Origin: Caryophanales bacterium UBA5729
GTDB taxonomy: Bacteria; Bacillota_I; Bacilli_A; Izemoplasmatales; Hujiaoplasmataceae
DNA length: 64,000 bases
Reading direction: 5' to 3'
Assembly (NCBI GenBank): GCA_002419505.1
Contig: DIGF01000012.1
Coordinates: 310,001-374,000 of the forward strand
In this document: positions 1 to 8,030 of the stretch, one piece after another
Layout: each line of letters starts with the position of its first letter
Numbering within the stretch: position 1 is the stretch's first letter
Made by a program: the position numbers and the translations under genes
The notes under the pieces: generated by a model
Told to the model about the DNA's origin: nothing
Seen by the model: only the letters and a program-made list of their open reading frames with translations
Database searches by the model: none

Positions 1-130
1 CAAAGTTTACTAAAATAATCTAAATTATATTTATTAAAAAATTGCGTTTATAATGAGCGCTACTAATCAATATTGCAAAACCTTTTTATTTTGGTCTTTA
101 ATTAACATTTTTGATAACTTTGTCTTTTCA

Positions 131-168
131 GTTTTAAAAAATAAAAACGCTATTCATAATAGCGTTTT
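131..168 (-). terminator. terminator of the tRNA-Ser gene
   Basis: An 11-bp perfect stem (144-154 with 158-168, loop CAT) is followed on the minus strand by a T-rich run. It lies just past the tRNA 3' end, so it reads as the intrinsic terminator of that gene. The first 130 bases of the window hold nothing I can support. Confidence 0.85.
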
Positions 169-178
169 ATATATATAC

Positions 179-269
179 TGGCGGAGTAAGAGAGATTCGA
201 ACTCTCGCGCCGGTTTCCCGACCTACACCCTTAGCAGGGGCGCCTCTTCGGCCTCTTGAGTATTACTCC
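179..269 (-). tRNA. tRNA-Ser (anticodon GCU)
   Basis: On the minus strand this 91-nt segment folds as a class II tRNA. The acceptor stem GGAGTAA pairs with TTACTCC, followed by discriminator G and an encoded CCA. The anticodon arm is CGCCC / loop CTGCTAA / GGGTG, giving anticodon GCT for Ser codons AGC and AGU. A long variable arm (GGTCGGGAAACCGGC region) and a T arm with GTTCGAATC complete it. The length and variable arm are as expected for serine. It has its own consensus promoter upstream and a terminator downstream, so it is probably a single-gene unit. Confidence 0.97.
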
Positions 270-291
270 AATATCAACAGTCAGCCTTAAT

Positions 292-320
292 ATATTACTC
301 GATTTTTCACTGACTGTCAA
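292..320 (-). promoter_or_regulatory. promoter of tRNA-Ser
   Basis: On the minus strand a perfect -35 TTGACA (315-320), a 17-nt spacer and -10 TAATAT (292-297) lie about 23 nt upstream of the tRNA 5' end. An inverted repeat, ACAGTCAG (277-284) and CTGACTGT (310-317), brackets the promoter. Confidence 0.8.
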
Positions 321-327
321 CTATTTT

Positions 328-993
328 TTAACTTATGTAAGTTTCTTCTTGTTCAACTTCATTTTCCATAGGTTTAGGTAATTCTTTTTCGACTTTCGGA
401 TCTTTTACTTTCTCTTTTGGAGTGTTAATTGACTTAGAATATTCTCGATATTTACGGTATCCACCATACCCATCAAAACTTAAGTATAAAGCTCCCCCGA
501 TTGAAACAAACATAAATATCCAACCTAAAGTTTTCGCTTCAAAATCAGCCCATACGGCAAATATAGCGCCTAAAGTTAGCGCGATAACATGGAAAATAAA
601 CTTTGGAACTTCTGTCTTCTCATCAAAAAATGTTGTAGAAACAAAAAATACAAGTCCTCGCATATAGAAGAAAAAAGCTAAGAACCAACGATACAACCCA
701 CTCCATGGAGCAGTCAATTGGCCATTATCGCTTTGAGTAAAGCCGGCATAAATCATGATTCCACCAAGAACAACCCCCACAAGAATTTCAATTAAGTTAA
801 TTGTTCTAAGAACTTCTCTATTAAGTGTTTTTAGTAAAGGATATACTCTGATTACTGAAAATAATACTATGGTTATACCAGTGATTATATAAACTACATC
901 TTCACTGAGGACCATATATATTCCTACCGCTACCAAAATTGCAGCTAAAGCAAACTTGAGTGCCCAACCATATCCATATTTAGGTTTTGTCAT
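328..993 (-). CDS. multi-pass membrane protein of unknown function
   Basis: This 221-residue protein has about six hydrophobic segments (near residues 10-30, 33-53, 65-84, 100-119, 130-149 and 154-172), then a charged, Lys/Glu/Pro-rich cytoplasmic-looking tail. I recognise no family motif. The start is supported by an AAAGGAGG ribosome site just upstream of the ATG. It follows tex at a 73-nt gap that contains a possible TATAAT -10, so it may have its own promoter. It is probably an integral membrane protein. No catalytic residues are evident and I assign no function. Confidence 0.75.
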   Translation of the reverse strand: MTKPKYGYGWALKFALAAILVAVGIYMVLSEDVVYIITGITIVLFSVIRVYPLLKTLNREVLRTINLIEILVGVVLGGIMIYAGFTQSDNGQLTAPWSGLYRWFLAFFFYMRGLVFFVSTTFFDEKTEVPKFIFHVIALTLGAIFAVWADFEAKTLGWIFMFVSIGGALYLSFDGYGGYRKYREYSKSINTPKEKVKDPKVEKELPKPMENEVEQEETYIS

Positions 994-1066
994 TTTTAAA
1001 ACCTCCTTTAAAAGTTTTATATCTATATATTATATTTTTGTAGATGTTTTTTCAATATGCTTTCTG

Positions 1067-3268
1067 TTAATTAACAAAACTAGGTTTATCGTTAGGGTTT
1101 ATCATGGTAAGTTGCAATCTTTTTCGATCTAAATCGACACTTACAACCCATACTTTAACGATATCTCCGACATTAACAACATCGAGCGGATGTTTGACAT
1201 ATGATTTGGCCATTTTAGATATGTGAACTAATCCGGCTTCTTTAATTCCGACATCAATAAAAGCTCCAAAATCAACGACATTTCTTACTGTTCCTTGAAG
1301 TTCCATATCAGCTCTTAAATCTTCAAGACTCAATAATTCGCTTTTCAGCAATGGTTGTGGAAAATCATCTCTAATATCTCTTGTTGGTGATACAAAAGCG
1401 TCTAGTATATCTTCAACTAAAATCATGCTTTGACTAAAATAATCAGCCAATTGTTTAACATCAGTTTCTTTAACTGCAGCTTTGCATTTGTCAGAACCAA
1501 TGTCTTCTGCTTTTAAACCTAAATGAGCTAGAATTTGGTATGCTAAATCATAACTCTCAGGATGAATTGGCGTTTTATCTAAAGGATCATCTGAACTAAA
1601 GATTCTTAAAAACCCAACAGCTTGTTCAAAAGTTTTTGCTCCTAGATTAGGTACTTTCATTAATTCTTTTCTATTTTTATAAGGGCCATAGGTTTCTCGT
1701 TTTTCTACAATATTTTTAGCGACTTTTTGAGATAAGCCTGATACGTATTGTAAAAGTGAAGATGATGCGGTATTTACATTCACGCCGATCTGATTTACAG
1801 CAGTTGTAACAACAAAATCCAGTTGATCTGATAGTTTTGACTGAGTGACGTCGTGTTGGTATTGCCCTACTCCTATTGATTTAGGATCAATCTTAACCAA
1901 TTCGCTTAAAGGGTCTTGCATTCTTCTTGCAATAGAAACTGCAGATCTTTCTTCTACTTGAAAATCCGGAAATTCTTCTCTGGCTAAATCTGAAGCTGAA
2001 TATACTGATGCTCCCGCCTCATTGACAATAACATATTTCACTTTTCTATCTAACTCTTTTAAAATTGAAACCACAAAACTTTCAGTCTCTCTAGAAGCAG
2101 TTCCATTACCTATAGCAATAATATCCACTTTATATTTATTGATAAGTTGCTTGGTTTTATTTTTTGCTTCCTCAATTTGTTTAGGGTTTACGTTTTGGCC
2201 AATATAAGCCTCATGTGGGTATATGACATCTTTATCAATAAATTTTCCATATGAATCAATTATAGCTAATTTACATCCAGTTCTATAAGCAGGATCTATT
2301 CCTAAAACCATTTGCCCTTTTAGAGGTGGCTGCAATAACAAAGATCGTAAGTTCTCAGAGAAAATATGGATTGCTTGATTTTCGGCTCGGTCCGTAAAAT
2401 CACTTCTTATTTCTCTTGAGATAGAACCACTAATCAATCTTTTATATGCGTCAATATAAGCCTCTTCAATTAAGCTATTAACATTAGATTTTCTATTGCC
2501 TATAACTTGTCTGTTTAAATAATTAAATATATCGTCTGTATCAACATCTATTCGTGCCGTAATAATCTTTTCTTTTTCAGCTCTATTGATTGCTAATATT
2601 CTATATAATTTAATTGTAGATAAAGCTTCTTCGTAATCATAATAATTTTTATAAGTTTGATACTGATCTTCAGCGTCTTTTTTTATTTTAGTGACTATCT
2701 TACCGTTTTTATAAGAATAATCTCTTATCCATTTGCGATAGTCTGCATTATCAGAAACCATTTCGGCAATTATATAAATTGCTCCTTGAAGTGCATCTTC
2801 AACGGTTTTAACTTCTTCAGTTAAAAACGGAGTAGCTAACTCATTTAAATCAACGACTTCCGGAAACATTAAAATTTGATTTGCTAAAGGTTCCAACCCC
2901 ATTTTAATCGCTTCAGTAGCCTTGGTTTTCTTTTTCTCTTTAAACGGTCGATATATATCCTCTAAATCAACTAGTTTATCGCAGGCATTGATATCTTTTA
3001 CCAATTCATCGGTAAGCATGCCTTTTTCATCAATAAGTCGAATAATATCATCTTTTCTCTCTTGAAGATTTTTACCATATTCATATTCTTTTTGAATAGC
3101 TCTAATTTGCTCTTCATCTAAAGAATTTGTTTTCTCTTTTCGATATCTGGCTATAAAGGGAACTGTATTCCCTTCTTCTAGCAATTCTAAAACTGTTTCA
3201 ACTTGTTTAATTGTTATACCTTGGCTTTCAGCCACTTGCTTTATTAAATTTTCATTTATATAATCCAT
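1067..3268 (-). CDS. tex: Tex-family S1 RNA-binding protein
   Basis: The 733-residue protein matches the Tex family in length and domain order. An N-terminal helical Tex_N region (residues 1 to about 190) is followed by a YqgF/RNase H-like fold starting at the GIDPAYRTGCKLAIID stretch (about 323), helix-hairpin-helix segments (about 490-560, including YVSGLSQKVAKNIV), and a C-terminal S1 domain (about 650-722, GTVRNVVDFGAFIDVGIKEA). Tex is a conserved nucleic-acid-binding protein linked to transcription and RNA metabolism. The gene has its own extended -10 promoter and a strong AAGGAG site before the ATG. The assignment to the family is secure; its precise cellular role is not shown here. Confidence 0.95.
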   Translation of the reverse strand: MDYINENLIKQVAESQGITIKQVETVLELLEEGNTVPFIARYRKEKTNSLDEEQIRAIQKEYEYGKNLQERKDDIIRLIDEKGMLTDELVKDINACDKLVDLEDIYRPFKEKKKTKATEAIKMGLEPLANQILMFPEVVDLNELATPFLTEEVKTVEDALQGAIYIIAEMVSDNADYRKWIRDYSYKNGKIVTKIKKDAEDQYQTYKNYYDYEEALSTIKLYRILAINRAEKEKIITARIDVDTDDIFNYLNRQVIGNRKSNVNSLIEEAYIDAYKRLISGSISREIRSDFTDRAENQAIHIFSENLRSLLLQPPLKGQMVLGIDPAYRTGCKLAIIDSYGKFIDKDVIYPHEAYIGQNVNPKQIEEAKNKTKQLINKYKVDIIAIGNGTASRETESFVVSILKELDRKVKYVIVNEAGASVYSASDLAREEFPDFQVEERSAVSIARRMQDPLSELVKIDPKSIGVGQYQHDVTQSKLSDQLDFVVTTAVNQIGVNVNTASSSLLQYVSGLSQKVAKNIVEKRETYGPYKNRKELMKVPNLGAKTFEQAVGFLRIFSSDDPLDKTPIHPESYDLAYQILAHLGLKAEDIGSDKCKAAVKETDVKQLADYFSQSMILVEDILDAFVSPTRDIRDDFPQPLLKSELLSLEDLRADMELQGTVRNVVDFGAFIDVGIKEAGLVHISKMAKSYVKHPLDVVNVGDIVKVWVVSVDLDRKRLQLTMINPNDKPSFVN

Positions 3269-3292
3269 TCTAATCTCCTTAAACTTACCTCT

Positions 3293-3301
3293 ATTTTAAC
3301 A
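3293..3301 (-). promoter_or_regulatory. extended -10 of tex
   Basis: The minus strand reads TGTTAAAAT, an extended -10 element, 24 nt before the tex start. No good -35 is visible because the upstream side is the terminator A/T tract. Confidence 0.55.
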
Positions 3302-3312
3302 TATTTAGCAAA

Positions 3313-3348
3313 AAAATTAAAAAAAAAGAGCTATTTAATTAGCTCTTT
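3313..3348 (-). terminator. terminator of the thioredoxin-like gene
   Basis: A 9-bp stem AAAGAGCTA / TAGCTCTTT (3325-3333 with 3340-3348) is followed on the minus strand by a long T tract. It lies directly after the stop codon at 3358. Confidence 0.85.
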
Positions 3349-3357
3349 AAAAAACAA

Positions 3358-3864
3358 TTAATTATATGGTTCGTAAGTACTCTTTTGAATCGATTCTAAA
3401 ATGCTTAAAACTAATGTGGAGCCCGTAAATTTTTCATAATATTCTCCATTTTTTACTATAATTATCATTGGAGTAACAATTGACGAATCAATAACATTTA
3501 TTAAAAGATTACTATCTCCCTCTATATTGCTAGTATTTAACAAGAAGAACATGTCATCTCCTCTATTTAATTTATTCCCAATTTTGAGGACATCATTTTT
3601 GATTCGATCACAGCTTTCGCATGTATTTGAATAAAGATAGATTACATAATCAGAAATTTCTTCTCCATTTTCGTCTTTCATATTGAAAACATCTGAATAA
3701 TTATTAACAGTTTGATAATTATCGTAATTTTTCCATTTAGTTAAAGAATCATATACAAAAGCTACCGCCACAATAAGAATTACCGATACGATAATCACAA
3801 CGATAGTTTTAAGTAGTAAAAGTTCTGAATTTTGTTTTTTAAATCCTTTTTTATAAGTTGCCAT
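3358..3864 (-). CDS. membrane-anchored thioredoxin-fold protein
   Basis: The 168-residue protein has a short basic N-terminus, one membrane segment (about residues 17-41) and an extracytoplasmic thioredoxin-like domain. The domain contains the redox motif CESC (in SNTCESCDRI, about residue 82) and a later Thr-Pro (SSIVTPMIII) in the place of the conserved cis-Pro, then a KNGE turn as in thioredoxins. This suggests a thiol-disulfide exchange protein facing outside, tethered by its N-terminal helix. The start is supported by GAGGTGA upstream. It follows acpS with a 52-nt gap and ends in its own terminator. The substrate is unknown; a non-redox thioredoxin-fold role is also possible. Confidence 0.75.
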   Translation of the reverse strand: MATYKKGFKKQNSELLLLKTIVVIIVSVILIVAVAFVYDSLTKWKNYDNYQTVNNYSDVFNMKDENGEEISDYVIYLYSNTCESCDRIKNDVLKIGNKLNRGDDMFFLLNTSNIEGDSNLLINVIDSSIVTPMIIIVKNGEYYEKFTGSTLVLSILESIQKSTYEPYN

Positions 3865-3916
3865 TTCTTCACCTCAGCATTATCATTTTATCTAATTTTG
3901 TTCTAATTTGCAAGAA

Positions 3917-4279
3917 CTATTTTTTATTGTTAGTAGTATCGATTAATTCTACTAGGGCAAATCCAATAGTATAATCTTTTTCGTGCGATATTGATATATG
4001 AACTTTTTTATCATTAAATATTGGTTTTGCTAAATATGGTCGATTTAAATCATCGTTTAATACGACAAAATCGCTAAGATATAAATTTATATTAGCTTGA
4101 GAAAAAGCTTTAATCAAAGCTTCTTTTATAGCAAAACGACCACATAGATAAGATAATTTCCTTAAATCACTTTTATAACTATCAAAAAAAGCTTTTTCTT
4201 CAGCGCTTAATATTTTACCATTCAAACTTAATTTTACTCTCTCGTTTTGACAGATGTCAACTCCTACACCTAAAATCAT
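3917..4279 (-). CDS. acpS: holo-[acyl-carrier-protein] synthase
   Basis: This 120-residue protein transfers the 4'-phosphopantetheine group of CoA onto the acyl carrier protein needed for fatty-acid synthesis. It carries the AcpS signatures: the N-terminal GVGVDICQNERV with the Mg-binding Asp, and the RFAIKEALIKAF helix with the conserved Glu and Lys. Length is normal for the family. Its ATG overlaps the TGA of whiA (ATGA), so the two are translationally coupled. It is the last gene of the operon that begins at 7976. Confidence 0.96.
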   Translation of the reverse strand: MILGVGVDICQNERVKLSLNGKILSAEEKAFFDSYKSDLRKLSYLCGRFAIKEALIKAFSQANINLYLSDFVVLNDDLNRPYLAKPIFNDKKVHISISHEKDYTIGFALVELIDTTNNKK

Positions 4280-5226
4280 TTTATTCCTTCTTCTATTAAA
4301 ATCTTATTAGCAAGGTCTTTTATTGTTCGAAACCGATGATTTAAAGCGGATTTAGATATTTTTTCATCAAAATGATCCATGGATGCGTAAGACAATTCTA
4401 ATAAACTATATTCCGGGTACATTTTTCTTAGAAAAATAGCTTCTTTAACGCTTTTTGGTAAATTTTCTTTGTTTTTCTTTTCAATAATTGCAATATGTTC
4501 AAGTTGATTATTAGCAGCATCCATAGCTTTTTTTTCATTGGCTATATCACAATTTATTACCCGGTTTATTGAATTTTTAAAATCTCTTTTAATTCGCGAG
4601 TCTTCAAAATCAAATAAAGAATTGCTTGCGCCGATAACTCTTAAAAAATCCGCTATTTTTTCAGCTTCTTTAATATATGTAATATATCCTCTTTTATTTT
4701 TTGTAACTCTAGCCTTTAAAGCAAATTCGTTGCTGATACTTTCAATCACCTTTGCTTGCGTTTCAGAATAAGATTGAATTTCAAGATGGTATGCACTCGT
4801 CTCGGGCGAATTAATTGAACCAGAAGCCATAAATGCTCCTCTTAAATAAGCTTTTTTACAACACTCATTTTCTATTATGCTCTCATCAACATCTTGAAAT
4901 AAGATCGATTGTTGATTGATTAAAGAGAGATCCCCAATTAAAATATCAACCTTTTCACTAATTTTAACTAAAAACAAATCATGTTTATTTAATTGATTAA
5001 CTTGTTTTTGCATTAAGGTCAGTTCGATTTTATAAAGTTGTTTAGCTAAGTACATAAACCTTCTTACTACAGCATTATTAGTTGTTTGGAAAACTAAACT
5101 AATTCCTTCTGAGTTTTTTTCAATTGAACCATTAATATGCAACATAGCACTTAATTCTGCTTTATTGCAACAATTCAAATGTTTAAGTCCTTGTAATTCA
5201 GTTTTAATTTCTTTTGAAAAAGACAT
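4276..5226 (-). CDS. whiA: WhiA-type DNA-binding protein
   Basis: The 316-residue protein has the WhiA layout: an N-terminal region beginning MSFSKEIKTEL with the conserved CCNKAELSA segment, a LAGLIDADG-like core (KKAYLRGAFMASGS), and a C-terminal helix-turn-helix (YSLLELSYASMDHFDEKISKS region) with the RFRTI motif near the end. WhiA homologues occur in Gram-positive bacteria; in Streptomyces WhiA is a sporulation-division regulator, and in Bacillus it affects division and chromosome segregation. Its TGA stop shows that TGA is a stop codon here. It sits 23 nt after lgt with GGAGTGAT as ribosome site. Its linkage to hprK and lgt resembles Firmicutes. Confidence 0.95.
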   Translation of the reverse strand: MSFSKEIKTELQGLKHLNCCNKAELSAMLHINGSIEKNSEGISLVFQTTNNAVVRRFMYLAKQLYKIELTLMQKQVNQLNKHDLFLVKISEKVDILIGDLSLINQQSILFQDVDESIIENECCKKAYLRGAFMASGSINSPETSAYHLEIQSYSETQAKVIESISNEFALKARVTKNKRGYITYIKEAEKIADFLRVIGASNSLFDFEDSRIKRDFKNSINRVINCDIANEKKAMDAANNQLEHIAIIEKKNKENLPKSVKEAIFLRKMYPEYSLLELSYASMDHFDEKISKSALNHRFRTIKDLANKILIEEGIK

Positions 5227-5249
5227 TTACATCACTCCAATACTATTTT

Positions 5250-6476
5250 TTAGAACCATGGATTCTTAGCTGTGGAATAATCCATTCCTTTTCTTCTTAA
5301 ACGAATAAACACTGATAAGCCGATTCCGGCCAAAATCATAAGGATTGAAGTTACAGTAGCTGACTTCATCGTGATGCCGAAAATTTCAAAAACTAAGGGA
5401 TCAGTTCTCATTGATTCGATAAATATTCTTAAGCCACCATACCAAATAAGATAGAAAGATAACAATTCTCCAAAGTGAATTTTCTTATATCTTCTTAATA
5501 ATAACATTATTCCAAATCCCATTAGGTTAATCATCGATTCATAAAAGAAAGTCGGATGATAATATCCAGTAAAAGGTTCTACAGCTACGCTATGTAATCC
5601 TCTGGTAATATACATGTTATTAACAATAAACTCCGGCAAATGTAATGTATACCTTAAAAAATTAAATTGCTGCTCAAGAGATAAATTCATTGTATCTCCT
5701 ATAGCTCCACCTACAATACCTCCATGAGCCTCCTGGTTAAAAAAGTTTCCCCAACGTCCGAAAGCTTGTGCAATTATGAAGCCTACCGCGACAATGTCGA
5801 ATACTTTAAATATATCGATTTTTCTTTTCTTTGTATAGAAATACGCACATATAAGCGCTACAAAGAAAGCTCCATGTATAGCTAAACCAGAAAGTCCGAA
5901 ACTAGAAAAATCTAAAGTACCGCTAGAAAAACCTAATATTCTTAATAATGAAGGGAAAAAGCCTCCATAGACAAACTGATTCCATTCAAAGACAACATAC
6001 CATAATCTTGCACCTAAAATTGCGATTGGTACTATCCAAAGAAAACCATCAATTAAATCGTCTTTTTTTAACCCAATTCTACCAGTTTCTCTAACTCCGA
6101 TTCCTAAAGCCACAAATATACCAATCATAATGAAGAATGAATAAAAATATATTGACCTGCCTCCTATAGTAATAACACGATTGTCTAAAGTGTAAATAGG
6201 CTTAATGATTGTGTCTTCATTGATATTTTCCCATTCGCTTGGCCAGATAGACCATCTAGTAAAATATCTTTGTCCCACATTTGCTGGTTTTGTAGGTTCT
6301 TGAATTTCACATATTGATTCACCATCACAATTTACTTCTTTGATTACATTTCCGTAATAGTCTACGAAAGTAATTATATAAGGTTCATTATTGGTTTCAT
6401 TATTTTGGCAACCAAGTAATCCTAAAGCCAAAAATACTAAAACTAATCCCAATAATATTTTGCTAAGTTTCCTCAT
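5250..6476 (-). CDS. lgt: prolipoprotein diacylglyceryl transferase with lipoprotein-type N-terminal extension
   Basis: The C-terminal 290 or so residues are Lgt, the membrane enzyme that moves diacylglyceryl from phosphatidylglycerol to the lipobox Cys of prolipoproteins. The diagnostic signature GRWGNFFNQEAHGG is intact, with about seven membrane helices. At 408 residues it is about 110 longer than usual. The extension begins with a type II signal peptide (basic MRKLSK, hydrophobic core, lipobox LLGC at about residue 23). A region of about 60 residues follows that looks like an InlB/Listeria-Bacteroides repeat (VTFVDYYGN ... EPTKPANVG ... RYFTRWSI ... IIKPIYT). The start is well supported by GGGAG seven nt before the ATG, which lies inside the end of hprK (14-nt overlap). 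The extension should sit outside the cell and would itself be a lipoprotein substrate. Confidence 0.95.
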   Translation of the reverse strand: MRKLSKILLGLVLVFLALGLLGCQNNETNNEPYIITFVDYYGNVIKEVNCDGESICEIQEPTKPANVGQRYFTRWSIWPSEWENINEDTIIKPIYTLDNRVITIGGRSIYFYSFFIMIGIFVALGIGVRETGRIGLKKDDLIDGFLWIVPIAILGARLWYVVFEWNQFVYGGFFPSLLRILGFSSGTLDFSSFGLSGLAIHGAFFVALICAYFYTKKRKIDIFKVFDIVAVGFIIAQAFGRWGNFFNQEAHGGIVGGAIGDTMNLSLEQQFNFLRYTLHLPEFIVNNMYITRGLHSVAVEPFTGYYHPTFFYESMINLMGFGIMLLLRRYKKIHFGELLSFYLIWYGGLRIFIESMRTDPLVFEIFGITMKSATVTSILMILAGIGLSVFIRLRRKGMDYSTAKNPWF

Positions 6477-7419
6477 GATGATTCTCCCGATTCTTTTTAA
6501 TTTTATCCTTCAATTGTGCATTAAATTCATGAGCTGAATTATAACCCATCATCTTCGATTTGAAATCAAAAGCTGCTGCTTCAACTAAAGTTGCAGCATT
6601 TCTGGCTTCTGTTATCGGCAAGGCTACGTATGAAACATAAGTTTCAAATATTTTTCTTTTATCTGCTTTTAAACCTAGTCGATCATATTTATGTAAATCG
6701 TCTTCCCATTTTTGTAATTCTACTATCAATGAGATACGCTTTTTCTGTCTATAAGACTTTACCCCATACAAGTAAACAACATTAACAATCCCAACCCCAC
6801 GTATTTCAAGATATTTTTTTAATATCTCTGGAGCTTCACCGACTAACAATCCTTTTTCTACTTGATATATTTCTACTGTGTCATCTGCGACTAAAATATA
6901 ACCTCTACGCACTAGTTCTAAAGCAACTTCGCTTTTACCAATGCCGCTTTTACCGGTAACTAAAACTCCAAGACCATTAATATCTAATAAAACTCCGTGC
7001 ATTGTTGTTCTTTCGGCTAGAGCTGCTTGTAAAAATGAATATAATTCGCTAAATAACGAGGTTGTTTTATAAAAACTCTTCAATATAGGAATATTATAAA
7101 TATCACCATAATGAATGAAAATTTCAGGAACATCAACATTCTTAGTAAATATAAAAGCAGGAGCGTCTTTTTCAAACAATGCTTTTACTCTTTCTTCACG
7201 TATCTTCGGGTCTAATGAATAAAAAAACGCAGCCTCTTTAGAGCCCATGATTTGAATACGATCATTTTCATAGAAATCTAACATTCCAGCTAATTCAATT
7301 CCTGGTTTGACCAGCGCCGCAACGGCAACTTTTCTACTAATTCCTTTATGGCCGGCAAAGATTTCTAAATCCATTCCCTCAATAATATCTTTTATCATTA
7401 TCGTTGTCATTTGATTCAC
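6463..7419 (-). CDS. hprK: HPr kinase/phosphorylase
   Basis: The 318-residue bifunctional enzyme phosphorylates and dephosphorylates HPr on Ser46, which sets carbon catabolite control in low-GC Gram-positives. The C-terminal half has the Walker A loop VTGKSGIGKSE (about residue 150), the Asp pair of LVADDTVEI and the HprK signature EIRGVGIVNV. The N-terminal half is the usual receiver-like domain. Length is normal. It overlaps the preceding membrane gene by ATGA and the following lgt by 14 nt; hprK-lgt pairing is a conserved Firmicutes arrangement. Its presence implies a PTS with HPr elsewhere in the genome. Confidence 0.97.
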   Translation of the reverse strand: MNQMTTIMIKDIIEGMDLEIFAGHKGISRKVAVAALVKPGIELAGMLDFYENDRIQIMGSKEAAFFYSLDPKIREERVKALFEKDAPAFIFTKNVDVPEIFIHYGDIYNIPILKSFYKTTSLFSELYSFLQAALAERTTMHGVLLDINGLGVLVTGKSGIGKSEVALELVRRGYILVADDTVEIYQVEKGLLVGEAPEILKKYLEIRGVGIVNVVYLYGVKSYRQKKRISLIVELQKWEDDLHKYDRLGLKADKRKIFETYVSYVALPITEARNAATLVEAAAFDFKSKMMGYNSAHEFNAQLKDKIKKNRENHHEET

Positions 7420-7976
7420 CTTCTTTTTTTCATAGTTCTAAGGCTTATATTTCTAAATATTCTCAAATAAAAAACTCTGACAATCATGCGTATAAAATGT
7501 AAAAACATAACGAAAATTATCGGATCCCAATGGCTGTTAAAATAAAAGTTATTACCAAATATTGCTAAATCTAAAAAATAAAACAGCAGTAAATTGGCTA
7601 AATAATATACAAGTCCAGAGGAATATACAACAACCGCAAGAAATTTTCTAGCTAAATATTTCCTTGAAAGCTCTTCAAATAGAGTAAGAATTAGTGAAAT
7701 TAAAACAACATAAATTATATCAGAAACATAAGCAAAATTAAAAATATTCAACAACAGTAAAATAACGAGAAAATTTACGGCAAAACTGATAAGAAGATTT
7801 AAATAAAAGTTCGCGGAATATTCCATGGCTAGATTAATTTTTATAACCATAGGTCTATTAGCTTTTTGTAAATTCTTATGTTTTTTCTTTTCTTCTTCGT
7901 TTTGTTTTTTTACTTGCTCGATAAGTTTTTCTAGCTCTTCAATTTCTTTTCTAATATCTTTATCATCTTTGTCCAT
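7416..7976 (-). CDS. coiled-coil plus membrane protein, first gene of the hprK operon
   Basis: The 186-residue protein starts with about 45 highly charged residues rich in Lys and Glu, predicted as coiled coil (DKDDKDIRKEIEELEKLIE). Four hydrophobic segments follow (about 57-77, 80-103, 112-136 and 146-172), then a basic C-terminal end. I do not recognise a family. Its stop overlaps the hprK start (ATGA), so it is co-translated with hprK, lgt, whiA and acpS. A possible -10 TATAAT on the minus strand at 8005-8010 could start this operon. Function unknown. Confidence 0.75.
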   Translation of the reverse strand: MDKDDKDIRKEIEELEKLIEQVKKQNEEEKKKHKNLQKANRPMVIKINLAMEYSANFYLNLLISFAVNFLVILLLLNIFNFAYVSDIIYVVLISLILTLFEELSRKYLARKFLAVVVYSSGLVYYLANLLLFYFLDLAIFGNNFYFNSHWDPIIFVMFLHFIRMIVRVFYLRIFRNISLRTMKKRR

Positions 7977-8030
7977 ATATTTATAATCCTTTTGTCAACT
8001 TACAATTATAATATCACAACTCTACTGAAA

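Noticed and set aside
53..259. Open frame of 68 codons on the plus strand
   Set aside because: It runs through the tRNA-Ser gene and its terminator on the other strand and has no ribosome site.
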